Assembly (NCBI GenBank): GCA_009746045.1
Contig: RPFO01002252.1
Coordinates: forward strand, 1-64,000
Direction of reading: 5' to 3'
Length of the DNA: 64,000 nt
Source: Mesostigma viride
Taxonomy: Eukaryota > Streptophyta > Mesostigmatophyceae > Mesostigmatales > Mesostigmataceae
The stretch's first letter is position 1, and each line of letters begins with the position of its first letter. Made by a program: the position numbers and the translations under genes. This document shows positions 29,539-41,806 of the stretch, piece after piece. A model generated the notes under the pieces. The model was not told the DNA's origin and did no database searches. It worked only from the letters and a program-made list of their open reading frames with translations.

Positions 29539-30100
29539 ATGAAGAAGAAAGGGCCTGAATGGGATTTCGTTCTCGAGAAGAAAGAAGCAGTCACAGATGC
29601 TGTTAGTAACAAAACGCAGTTTGTGTCGAATAAGTTCTGCTCATTTTGCAACAAGAAGTTCTCATACGGGGCGGGGGCAATCAGCGTATTCCGAGTCCGT
29701 GCACACTTTGCCGGAATCGCAGGGGAATTAAGGGATGTTACCCTGCGACAAAATTCCACCGAATATCCGGAGCAGGTTTCTCAGGATGTATAACAACAAG
29801 TCGCAGCAGTCAGACGCCAAGAAGCAGCACAATTTGAACAGGGCAATGGCGGAGATGGGAGGGGCTGCGCCGGCTGACTTGTCGTCGGTTCCCAGCAAAG
29901 GCCAGCTGAGCATCACCAAATGGCTGGTTCCCGTCGACGAACAAGGTGTCCAGCTGCTGGCTGCCGAATTTTTTATCGAGAACGGCATTGCCTTCAATGC
30001 GGCTGAGAGCGCCTCTTTCAAGCAGATGGTGGCCGGCATGATCCAGTACAAAGGAGGGCACGTCACCCCTCCTTCTCGGAAGTTGTGTCTTATGTCCTCT
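29539..30100 (+). pseudogene. hAT transposase N-terminal fragment (BED finger, DUF659-like)
   Basis: From the ATG at 29539: a BED-type zinc finger (FCSFCNKKFSYGAG...RVRAHFAG), then, after a frame change at about 29725-29745, PCDKIPPNIRSRFLRMYNNK. The frame continues to a segment like the start of the DUF659 domain of hAT transposases: EFFIENGIAFNAAESASFKQ and then TPPSRKL. The catalytic C-terminal region and hAT dimerisation domain are absent. A truncated, frameshifted copy. Confidence 0.6.
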
Positions 30101-31260
30101 CATGCATTATATAGTGGATGGCTTTCCTTACAATCAATTAATTAATTGAATCCTTACTATTCCCGCTGCAGCATGCTCCCCCCTGCATTTAACAAATCAT
30201 AATCAGATAGGATTGCAGTGCATAAATGGAAGATGTTAATAAATAAGCATATACACCAAATTTCAGTTGTAATAACTGCATGACCATCATCAAGGAGCGT
30301 GCTAATTGGGTGACTGACAATTGGACCACAAAAACTGTCGCGCATTTTACCACCGCGTATTTTATACCAACCACGTATAATACGCGTATTTTAAGTCCAC
30401 GTATTATACCCCGCACACGTATTTTCCAACCTGGTTGCTCGCACCAGCCAGGTCGACACCGCCCTTGTTTGGTCTGGCCGGCCCACAGCGGCTTGGCCGA
30501 CCAGGGCGGCACATTCCGGCTGACCTGGCCTGGCCCCAAGGACATTCCTAGAAAGCTAGGTAAACCTGCCATGAACGACATCCAGATGTTGTTGGCCGAC
30601 CTAGCTAGTGGTCCCAGCTCAGTTTGAACACCGCATTCACTCCCTCTCTCTTCTTTGGACTGCCGCTATGCAGTACAAGAAGAGGTGGCAGAAGATTGCT
30701 CAGGCTCACACGTCAGCCCCTGTGGGCAAGCCCCCTCCCCCCAAGCGGAAGGGCATTTTGTTGAGTAGTGTAGTTAGGATTTTCTAGACCAGATAGCTTA
30801 GAGTTAGGTTAGTTCGATGATTACGCGGCTTCGCCCACCTCCATCCATCCAGCAAGGAATACCGCGTGCTACATGATCTCCCAACGCCCCGGCGGAGTCA
30901 ATGTTATAATTTGATTTTTTTTTATGGCCGGGCGAGTAGTATGTCACAGCCGGTATGAGGCGGGGGAAGGGGGACGTGGCCGGGTCGGTGGACCGGGTGT
31001 CGTGGGGGGGGAAGCCATTGTCGAGGTGCAGTCTCACAGGGGTTAGTGTGGCTGAGGTGTGGGGCGGGGTGGGTTCAGGGGAACTGAGGGGAGGGGAGTA
31101 GGGGTGGGCGTGAACGGCGTACAGCAAGGTATTTGTACCACCCCGGCGGGTGCGGGTGTAGTGAGGGTGGGGGGGGGGCGCTTTGCCCATGTGCGGCGTG
31201 TATTCAACTAAATAGCTACTAGTAACTTTTCGGGGAAATGGGTATATTTTATTTCGGGGA
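30101..31260. other. Intergenic region with repeat tails
   Basis: No supported gene. Short ACGTATTTTA/ACGTATTATA motifs lie at 30340-30425. A 39-codon ORF from the ATG at 30669 has basic content but no domain. A CTCCCAACGCCCCGGCGGAG hairpin followed by a T-rich tail (about 30886-30925) resembles LINE 3' ends. 30950-31190 is G-rich. Two copies of TTTCGGGGAAATGGGTATAT flank the left target site of the next LINE. Confidence 0.35.
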
Positions 31261-31289
31261 AATGGGTATATTTTATTAGCCAATTATGG

Positions 31290-34200
31290 ACCAAAGAGGT
31301 GAGAGGGGAAATGAGTATCAGCGAATCCTAATGAAGGTGGGCACGCACACGTGTGGCGGTGACAGGTGAAAGGCTAATAGGGCGCGTTATTAGACCAGGG
31401 AAGCCATTGGACCTGAGTGATGTCGCCATGAGGCATACTGGTGAATACCTGATTACGGCCCAGTAGATCATGAAAAAGCTGGAGCGGGCTGGGCTTGTCG
31501 TTATTGGGCCCTGGGTCCCACACCCTGTGTTGTTCCTGAGCTAACAGCCAGTAGCGGCGCATAGCCGCATTCCATAGGTATATAAAGCGCCGGACTACGC
31601 CGCCGCGGGTATACTCCTCGCGGACCTTAAAGACTGTCTCGTTGCGTATGGTCCAGATCGCGTATAGCATAGTAGTGCGTAGCCATATCCATTCTGCTTG
31701 GGAAACTGAAAGCTCGGACCCTGGTGTGCCAGCAATACCGAAAATGATGGTACGCACGCTGATTGGGAGAGTGGGTGGCGATGCCGTCCATGCGGCCCAG
31801 ATGTTAATGAGCCACGTCCAAACCCCAGGGAGATTACAGTAAAGAAACCTGTGCTCAATGGTTTCACTAGGGTGCGTGCACAGGCATGATGCATCATGAC
31901 CAAAACGCTCGTGGAGCATGGCGCAGACCCCTATCGCCCTATGCATCAAAAGGTGTTGTACATCAGTGGCCCTGCGGTCCACGAGAGGGTGGTCTACCGC
32001 CAGGGTAATCATCTTAACCCAAGTGTAGCCCGGCCAATGTATTCCCCAGCGGGCTCGGCCCGGGTGGGGCTGATGGTACATATGCAACAAGATATCATAA
32101 CCCCAATCTGCGGTGTACTCAAAGATACATTTGCTGGTTCTGATGTCCCCCTTGGTTAAGACCCATCCAAATTCAACCGGGTCCAGATGTAGTAGATCGA
32201 GCCGTGTGTTGCCCACGTGTAGCCATGTAATGCTCTCAACCGGGGATAATGGGTCCGGCTGGATCATGCAGATCTTGGCACAGACCATGGGACTACGCGT
32301 ATGCGGTGACACTGGGAAGCTGGCGTGTACGCATATAAGGTGGATAGTTGATACAGACACCCATTGTGGCCAGAAATAGCGTCCAGCAGTTGTAGTTGGA
32401 GCCCCTCAGGTGGCAGAACCGTCACGACTAAACCCTTGCACGCAGGCGTGACTCCGTCGGCGTAGAAGCTAACCCAGTCGCCGGTTATAATTGGCTTGCG
32501 TGGGGCAGTCATCAATGCATGCCACGCCGCTGGTATCGCACTTATAAGAGTTTGCCACGCTTGCAGGGAGGGCATGTGGGAGACCCAAGTGCTGACCTCG
32601 TCGTAGCTGAGCCGTCGGTACGCAGCGCCGTGCCCCAGGTAGAGGTCCAGCACCCTGACAATCGGCGGTGACGCGCGCAGAAAGCCATCATACGGGTTGT
32701 GTCCGTGGAGAGTGCCCAGGGGCTTGTTAGTAGCGTCTGTGATTAAGTCATTAAAAAAGAGTGGCTGCCGTGCCACCTCCTCTCTAGTAGTAGGAAAGAC
32801 TAGGCGACCCGGCTTGAGCTTATTGTAACCTGTCCATATGCGCTGCCAATACCATGGGAGTCCTTTGTACGAAATAAGGGTGCTGCCCAGTATGCCCGCC
32901 CCCAGTTGCCACGAGGTGCCACTAGCATGGGTGGAAAGAGAGGCTAGCGTTTCACGTGCAAGCATGCAGCCAGGGTGTGTGTTAACGCCCATAAAAACGG
33001 ATATCACTTGTTTAGCATACAGCGACCACAGACGCCATTGTATGTTGTGGAGCCCGAGGCCCCCGTGCACCCATGACATGAAGGACATCTCTCTGTTGAT
33101 CCATCCGTGGACCGTGTGGGAGATTAAGCCTTTCTGTTTCCAGACAAAATTGCTGCCAAGGCGTTGGATGAGCTGTGTGGTGGCATCATTGGGTGGGTGT
33201 GCTTGGCAATAATACAAGACCTTAGAGAACAACAGTTGGTTGACGATCAGGGTTCGCCCTCGTAGGCTCATGCGGTGGACGGCCCCCCAGCGCCCTGCGG
33301 TAAGGAGAACGCCTGCAAGCTTGCCCACGTGGTTGGTTTCATCATACATGAAAGAACGTTGTTCAGCCAAGCGTCCCTCGGGTGTGCAGCCGATGGGACA
33401 ATTGTGCAAAAGGTGGTGATCCCCCGGCTTGACCCAGGTCACAGCCAGGTTGGGGAGGGCGTAGCGTAGGGTGTTGGTTTTGCCGATATGCAGTCCCGTG
33501 GACTTGAGCACATTGCATCGTTGTTGTGTGGCAACAGAATAGGTAGTGATATTATCCATGACAGCATGCACTTCAGGCAGAGAGATACAAACATTTGTTG
33601 TGTCATCCACATAAGCCGTTTGGAATATACCTTTACCGTTACCTGTCGGGAAGCCCCGAATGCGAGGATCGTTCTGGTGTAGCCAGTAGAGTCCTGCGTG
33701 GGCCAAGAGAAATAGAATAGGGGACATGCAATCTCCTTGTGGTAGCGATCGTGAGCTAGCGCCGGTCGCTGACTTGTGTCCGTCTATTAGTAAATACCAA
33801 GCCAGGGATTTGATCATACCCATAATGACGGTCATGAGTTGTGGGCCAAATCCTAGTGCGGTTAGAATGTGTTCTAGGTATTCCCAGCACATACGGTCAA
33901 AGGCTTTTTCAAAATCCCAAAACAATATGAAACCCTCTATATCGTCGCGCCAGGCTTTTTCCACAATGTCCATGATGAGGGTAATGCTGTCGTTGATGTG
34001 GAGATTGGCCCTAAAGCCCACTTGCTCCGGACCAATGAGGAAGTCTAGGACGGTGTATAAGCGTCGTTGGATTATTTTACTGATGATTTTGTACGCTACC
34101 GTAAGGAGACGGATTGGGCGGTAGTTTTTCCATAGAGTCTTGTCTCCTTTTTTGTACAGTAAGATAAGCGCAGATTCAGCCCATCTGCCGCTCACCTTAC

Positions 34201-36487
34201 CGTGCCGCCAAATTTCAAGAATACATTCGTAGAAATCTATGTGTAGAAGGGACCAGAACGTTTTCCAGAATTCAATAGGCAGACCGTCGACCCCGGGGGC
34301 GCTACCGGTTTTGATGTGTTCCATAGCTGTTGTGGCCTCTTCCATGGAGGGGATTTGATCGAGTTCCTGCTGTTGAGCTGGTGTAAGGCGACGGGGAATG
34401 GCATGTAGGATTTTTTGCATGGCTGCAGATGAGTCAGGATGGGGTTCGTTTAGAAAGAGAGCTGAGTAGTAACGGTGACCACTCTGTAGTATGGAGGTGA
34501 TGTCTCGGTGGCTGCCGTGTTCGTCTTGGATTTCCGTGATAGAGGAGTGAGCTTTAGGGGTAGGAATCAGAGCAAAGAACTCTTTGGTCATTCTTTCTCC
34601 TACCTGGTGCCACCACAGATTTTCTGAGTCTAGTGCTAATGTGTGACGCTCGAAACGTAGTTTGTCAAGTTCGGTCTGAGCTCTTTGAAGTTTTGTTAGT
34701 TCCGATTGATACAGGGTAGGCTTCGCTTGGAGTTTATTCACTATGCGTTGGTAGTACCGATAGTCCTGTCCTTTCTGGCGGCGGATATTTTGTGAATACA
34801 GTTGGGAAAATTCTAGAATGTTAGCTAGGCCCTCCTGCATCCAGCTGCAGCAGTCTGTGTAGCTACCCTTGCTGGCTCTCCACGACTGCCAGCGTGTCAT
34901 GATCTCAAGGTAGTACTTATCGTCCGCGAGTAGGTGTTTGTTTAAGCGGGGAATGCCGGGGCCCCGGGCGGAGTTGGTGTGATGGGCAAGGGTAACGATG
35001 AGTGGGTAGTGATCAGAAAAATTAACAGAACGGTCGACCGATGCGTAGCAAACTAGGTCCGCCCATGCGGGTGTGATGTAGATTTTATCAAGACGACGAG
35101 TAGTGCGTACATTTAAACGTGTGGCCAGCCAAGTGGGCCCGTGGTCTCGTGAGCGGATGACATCCTGTAAGTTCAGGTCCATGATCTGTTTACTGAAGGC
35201 CGCTGTGCGTATAGGGGGGTGTTCATCCAGGTCTATATTGAAATCGCCCATCAACGCAATTTCGAACCCCTGTGAGATAAGGTCAGCGGCCATTTTGAAG
35301 AGGGAAGGGTAGAATGAGGCTTGATCCGTTGGCTCGGTTGGGGCATATACACTAATAATGTATCCCTTATTTCCTGCCCATGTAATGGACTGCCGCGTCC
35401 AACGGCCCTGCCATCTAGCCTCCGCTGTGTCGGTAGCTATAGCCCAGTCCTGGCATGTCAGCGTAGGGTTGGGAGGTTTACGGTATTGAATGAGGGCAGT
35501 GCCCCCTTGTGTACCGCGTGCCCATGCCCAACGGTGAACTGTCCTAGGTGCAAGTGCTCTAGCAGCTCTAAGGGCGGTGCGTGTGGCAGCTTCTTGGATT
35601 TTATGTTCCTGCAGTCCTATCCAAATTTCATGCGAGGGGCCCACGTAGCGCTCGAGCAAGTTGTGTAATGCATTTGCTAATTCTCGTGTGCGAGGTATTC
35701 GCTGTCCCTGCCCTGGTGTGTGTGACCCGTATGTGTTCAGCCCCCTGACATTCCACGATACCAGTGTTAGTTGACTCATGTCATTGCAGGGCTCCAGCGG
35801 ACCAGGCCGGGTAGGTTCCGTGTAGGTCCCCATGGCGTGGTGAGATTGGACCTGCGAAAGGTGAAAGACACGGCACAACATGCACAGGGCGTGGGCGTGA
35901 GATAGTCATTAAAAGAGAGACCTACTGTGCAGTGTGCTGTGAGCAGAACCAAAGCGATTGGAAAGGCTGCATTACACCCACGTTTGGGTAATGGCAGCAG
36001 GTATTGAGAAAAGTCGTTATGGAGGTGTCTTGGTGATAGCGGATCACCTGGTGTGGCGATAACTATTCCATAGTCATTGCGCCTGTGAAAGGGTAACCGA
36101 GGGTACAGGAGGTCACGCTCCAAGGAGACTACTCGCCCACCCAGGTGGAGGGGCCCAGGCCTAGTCCATCCTGCCGATGGGTTTTCGAATCCGAGCCGTG
36201 GCTCACTGACCGAATGCCATAATGGGGTAGCCGTCACGAGAAACAGTGAGGCGAGGGGCGGACTTACGAATTTCGTAAGGCCTGCTCCTTCTACCCACAC
36301 GTTTCAAGTGACGGCTAGCTGTTCCGCCCCTCAGAAGAGATGGCTAGACGTACCTTTTCGTGCTGAATCCGAATCTGCCCTTTGTTTCGCGTTTAGATTA
36401 CTACGTAAGGTGCTATCTCGTCCGCCGTCAGGGCCACCATAGCCAGCTTGTGCCAAAGGGGATTTCCGTTAGGGTGTATTGGGGTGT
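31290..36487 (-). mobile_element. APE-type (L1-like) LINE with 29-bp target-site duplication
   Basis: A 29-bp direct repeat (AATGGGTATATTTTATTAGC and 9 more bases) occurs at 31261-31289 and 36488-36516, bracketing the element exactly. On the minus strand it holds about 600 bp of 5' sequence, one long ORF and a 3' UTR of about 85 bp with no clear A tail. No ORF1p was found inside the boundaries. Other copies of this family are at 18046/24613-25365 and 25440-27335. Confidence 0.85.
31374..35881 (-). pseudogene. APE-LINE ORF2: endonuclease, reverse transcriptase, zf-RVT, one frameshift
   Basis: The first frame runs from the ATG at 35881 (a later ATG, MSQLTLVSWN, is also possible) to 32264; the second continues to 31374 (VQWLPWSNNAPY). 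They change at about 32265-32290. The N-terminal APE endonuclease shows SWNVRGL, LQEHK, MGDFNIDL and SDHYPL. RT motifs: SAPGVDGLPIEFWK, NYRPIRLL, FWDFEKAFDRM, SLPQGDCMSP and the catalytic YVDD (at about 33618). The C-terminus has a zf-RVT-type cluster (CLCTHPSETIEHRFLYC). All core residues are present, so only the single indel separates it from an intact ORF; that could be real or an assembly error. It copies its own RNA at nicked chromosomal DNA. Confidence 0.85.
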
Positions 36488-36516
36488 AATGGGTATATTT
36501 TATTAGCCAATTATGG

Positions 36517-38540
36517 GCGACTAAATAGCTAACTAAAGCTTAGCTAAAGCATGCAAGTAGTTGTGATAATTTTACGGCCTCACGACCATTGGTTTATTGT
36601 ATGGCATCAAAAGATTGCTGACATCCTTTTTCAACTTGAAGTTTTTTCATTCGTCTCTAGTCGGATTTTGTTACAAGTATCTGTATTATTCGCAGCAGTA
36701 TCTGCCCTTGGGAGATTCGTTCCCTCAGGATGGCATGGCATCCGATCGAGCAAGGTAGATGCGCAGTACGGTTTGGCACGTGGCGTTGCATGCTAGCGAG
36801 CATTTACCGCAGCCTGTCAGTATGTACTGTGCTGCAAACCTGGACCTTCATTTCAGGCATCGCGTGTGCAACCTTTCCGCTTCGGAAAAAATTGTGCTCG
36901 CTGACGGCCATTCCACAGCAACCGATAGAAATCGGCTGGAAATCAGCTGGTAAGTTCTTTTGAATAACGCCATTAGGCATGAAGTAGCCGAATGCGCTGA
37001 TGTGGCGTAAATCTTTCCCGGGCGGCTTCAAGTTTCGCCATTCGATGCAGAATTGATTAACCCTCGGGTTGCCTGCATCAGCTGCCGTTCGATTTCGACA
37101 ATGATTTAGAGAACAATAAGATAAGAAAATTTCCAAGCGGTGGAGACAATGGGTTCATTGCGGCCTTTTCCATCACGGCTAGCCTCGATGCTTACAACAT
37201 GCATGCGTTCCAGGTGCAACGTGGTCTTAGCACAGAACCCGAGTATACTGGTAAGAACGATGGTTTTTTATGTCTAACTGCTACATATCTTCCGCAGTGT
37301 CATACGTGCATTTGATTTAATGTGGCAGTTTTACGTACCTCTAATTTGCTTTGTGACATATTGTGCTGGATTTGGGTCGATGCGGCACCCCGCGGTGTGG
37401 TGATGGACTATGGCAGGGAACTGTCAGGATGTACAGCACGAACGAGAGCTCGCAACTGGAAACTGGGTCTGCGCTGATTTCTGAGGTCCGCACGGCTTTC
37501 TCGGGCGGCAATGGCATGGATATAGCATCCTCTTGTGTCTCTCGTACTGGCTTCTGCTGTCATCGGTGGGCTAGAATGGGCCGGCTAGGAATTACTAGAA
37601 AGACTGACTAGAATTGGCTCAAATTGAGCCTTTTGTAAGGTTCGGCATGATGGCCATGTTGGTGTAATTGTTACTTGAACCCAGATATAGGGCTTGCTAT
37701 TTTGACTGGTTTTGTCTTGATTTTATTAAAATGGTTTTGTCTTGATTTTATTAAGATTGCTCTCGTCTGGTATTCCCTGTGTGGCCAGATCGCCTTATAG
37801 CCAGCAAATGCCCTTGTAGAGCACAAAAGGCTTCCTCGTGTTGCGTTCAGGGTTGCGTGCCACATTTTCCCATGGTCGTCACAATCCCTTCTCCCTGTTG
37901 TGTGTGCATGCCTCGCTCCTGGCCAGCCTTTTGTCGTGCCGACGTGCCCCATCGTTTCTTGTCGTGCGATCCTTTTGTCGTGGTGATCGGCGTGAACCTC
38001 TATGCTCGTCGGTGACTATTGCCAGCAGCTGCCACCTGACCCCGACCACCTGCGCCGACTCCGCGAGATGGCGGGGGCGACCTCCCTTTCTTCTGGCGCC
38101 CGCGACACCACAGGTGCGCCGGCCACGGCCCCACCTCCCTCCTTGGCCCACGGTGTGTTGCGCCTGTTTGCATGCTCAGGGTGCATACCCGGATCGGTTT
38201 CTATGCAGGCTGGGGAATCGCCACGGGCTCGCTAGCACGGGCCCCTGCCCGTGTGCGCCACTAAGCACTCTGGTGCTTGGGGCGGCAGTGCCTCTCTCCC
38301 TGCTCCATGGGTTCTGCGCCCCGAAGTCTCTCATGTCTTGTCTGGTGGTCATCATCTGGGTGTTGATGCCAGAAGTCTCGCTGCACCATCGTCCATGCCA
38401 CGTGGGTTGAAGGTGTGGCAGTGCACGCATGAGCGGGAAGGTCGGCTGTTACGCCAAGGCATTCCGCAGGCCGGGTACTCCCGCACGCCAGCAATTAGAC
38501 TGGCGCAGCATTGACGGAGCAACCCCGTGTGCTGTGCGAT
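36517..38540. other. Intergenic region upstream of CNX2
   Basis: No supported coding region. A 24-bp tandem duplication of GGTTTTGTCTTGATTTTATT is at about 37708-37757. The promoter of CNX2 and any additional 5' exon should lie in its right part; no TATA box is evident. Confidence 0.35.
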
Positions 38541-41500
38541 ATGTGGGGACATGCCGTGGTGGTATGTGCAGCGCCGCGGTTGGCAGCAACCACCAGCGCC
38601 TGCAGGGGCAGTCGACCTCAATCGCCCACGCTGGGCAGCCCACAGCGCAGGGACAGCGAGGGGGGCGGCTCCTTGCAGCCGCACGCTCGGCCTGGCGGCG
38701 TGCAGGCGCCAGAATCTAGCAGCGTGCAGGCGCCACCAATTGGTGGCATGCAGGTGCCAGCAAGCAGCAAGAGTGTGGAGGAGCGCGACAGCTGGGCCGC
38801 TCTGCTGCGTGCTGGTGCCGGCACCGGGGACATGCTGGTGGACAACTTTGGTCGGCGGCACAACTACCTGCGGATTTCGATCACGGTGAGGCTGCCGGGT
38901 GGCAGCTTTACAAGAGTAGAATTCCCCAGGGCCTGCGACATGTCGCACGCGTTGCTTGTCGCGGCACCATGGGAAGGTCCTCCCCGGTTGGGTGATGTGG
39001 CTGCATCATAGAGCAGCACGGTTGCGCGTGCCAGCCATCACACTGTTTGCTTGCATGTTTTGATCGTCTCATCTGGGAGCTGTTTGTTGGTGGTGATGCA
39101 ATGCGGCATGTGGCCCTGCGTGGTAGCCGCCAGTGCTGTGTCTATGTGACCTAGACCTACACCTTTGTTTGGATGACGCTGCCACCCATCGAATACGTTG
39201 GGGTTTTGATCCCCCATGGGTGCGGGCCCATGTGCATACCAAACATCCGTGTGTGTGCCCGCGTCAAACATCCGTGTGTGTGTCCGCGTATTCGTTGGAC
39301 ATGGCTGTCATCTCCCCAAGCTGGTTCCCCCCGCTGGCTGTCGATTTGCGGCGCCGCCAGCGTGTCCCGTGTCCGTGTGTGCCAGCTGAAGCGTTGGCTC
39401 ACGAAGAGGCATGGGGAGGAGGCGCGGTGGGGAGGCACGGGTGTCTGATGCCAGTTTGCCGCACCAGATCACGGTACTCGTGCCACCCGTCTCCGCTACC
39501 TGGTTGGGCTGGGGAAGACAAGGTTTCTTAAAAATGGAGGAAACGGCTCGAATGGGTGTTTGGTGGAGAGGGGCATGAAGAAGGGGGCCGCCTGCAGTAG
39601 GTTTGTGGGCGAGCCATGAGGGGCCTTGCGGTGAGGACACAGGTACCAGTGGTTGCCACGCCTGTCCATGGTGTTTGCCGCTCAGGCATCGCACCCATGT
39701 CTGGTTTATATTCCGCGTTACATCCGTTCCTTTCGCTCATGCATGCAACATGGTGACCCCCCCAGGAGCGCTGCAACCTGCGCTGCCAGTACTGCATGCC
39801 CGAAGAAGGGGTCGAGTTGACCCCAAGCAGCCACCTGCTCAGCACACAGGAGGTAAGCCGTGGGGTGGGTGCCTGCGCGAACAAGGGGTTGAGTTGACGC
39901 CACAAGCCACCTGCTCAGCACGCAGGAGGTTAACCATAAGGCTATAGCGCGTTGTCTCCTTGATAGGGCGTGGCGGGCAGCAGTCCAGGCGTCTAGTCAC
40001 ACATGGAATGAATGCCCTGGTTGACCCATGTTGGCTGGGCACCAGTAACCACTAACTACTGACCTGGAGTGGGGAGCTTTTTTGCAAAGGGGGATGACGT
40101 GAATTCATGTACTTGTCTCGGCTGCCAGTATAGCATTCCTTGTGTCAGTTTTAGGCGGCAGGTTTTTCCCAGCAGGTGCATGCAAGTGCATCTTGCGGCT
40201 GGCCTGCGCTGGCTGTCTCCTTGACATCTTGCGGCTGTATCCGCACCACAAGGTTCGTTTCCCCGCATCGCAGGGCCCTTCACCGCACATCACGAGGCCC
40301 TTTCTTGACCAACCATGCTACGGCGAGTTCCGGCATGGTGACACCTGGCAACGGGCATGCGGCGGCGTTTGGTTGGCTGCTGGCGCCCTTGTCAAGCCCT
40401 CCTTGTGCTCCCCATTTGGCTTCCCACATTGTTGCTTCGGTGGCTGCCCGCCTCACCCATGATGTGTCATGTGCCGTGGACACCACTGTGGCTGTGTGCC
40501 TCCCACCTGCGCATCTGGCAGCATGCCGCCTGCACATCTGCAGCACAGTACCTGCTGGCATCCGTCTACCCTGGCTACCCACACACACTCTTCATTATTG
40601 TTATCTATTATGTTGGATATCGTCCACTTGCCCGGCCCATGCCACATTACAACCCTGGTGCTTCTGCCTCATCCTTTTCTCCCCCCACCATTTCTCTATG
40701 CATCCACCGCATGTGGCGATTGCTTGACGGTGGTGGATGGACATCCAACAGATCCTCCGCATCGCCAGGGTCTTTGTCCTGGGAGGCGTCGACAAGATCC
40801 GCCTGACAGGGGGGGAGCCCACCGTGCGCAAGGACCTCGTGGTAATGCCCAGATGGGGCCACCATTATGCTGCGCACTGCCCCCAGCTACCCCTTTGTGC
40901 CCTACGCCTGTGCTTCTGCCTTGTATCCAGCTGCTGCGTTGTTGTGTTGCTAGAACGGAATACTCCTTAATTGACCGTGTGCTGCGCTGTTCATGGCTTG
41001 AGGAAACACGCCCGGTCGTAGGCATCGCCACTAAGTTATGCGAGGCACCTGTGGCCGTCAGTAGCAATAGCAGTGTTTTCACCTGCTGCGGAAGCGTTGT
41101 TGTTAGCAGGGCCATGATGTAAAACTTCCACGCAATGTCTTGACTGCCTTTCATACTAAACATATTTGTGTACTACGGGACACCACACCTGCGGAGGTTG
41201 AAGGCGTTTGCGGAGACTCGCACCCAAAGCACCTCATGTGTTTTCAACACCCGAAGCGTGCAGGAAGCGAGGGGGTGTTGGCTGTGGTAAGGCCCTTTGC
41301 GATTCGGGTGTCCAGCAGGTAGCCTTGCGTGGACCTGGCGATTCCACTGTGCCCGCGCAACCCTGTAGAGATGTTGACCGGAAGGGCATCCCTGTGTGAC
41401 GGCTTGTGGCTGTGCTATAGTTTTGCAAAGCGACCACGGTTCTGGTGGCTGGGGTAGGGAAGCCCCTTGTTTGGTTTCCCAGCGGATATGCTCCCCCCTA

Positions 41501-41709
41501 ACAGGGAAACCAGGTGAGGCGGTTGGGTAGTATTCCTCCCCTTGCTGTCCGTTGCTACCTCGCCATTTCTAGGGGCGAGGAAGTGGACGTGGGGAACTTG
41601 TGCGGGGATGGCAGCAAGGTTGGCCAACAGGGAGCGGGCTTCCTTGATCTAGCCAGCATGCCTTGGCTCACCCTCTGCCACTGGCAGTTTGGTATCCACC
41701 ACCACCACA

Positions 41710-41806
<97 letters not shown>

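Noticed and set aside
35776-36300. ORF1 of the APE-LINE
   Set aside because: No coiled coil, RRM or zinc knuckle; it overlaps the ORF2 start and looks like 5' UTR.
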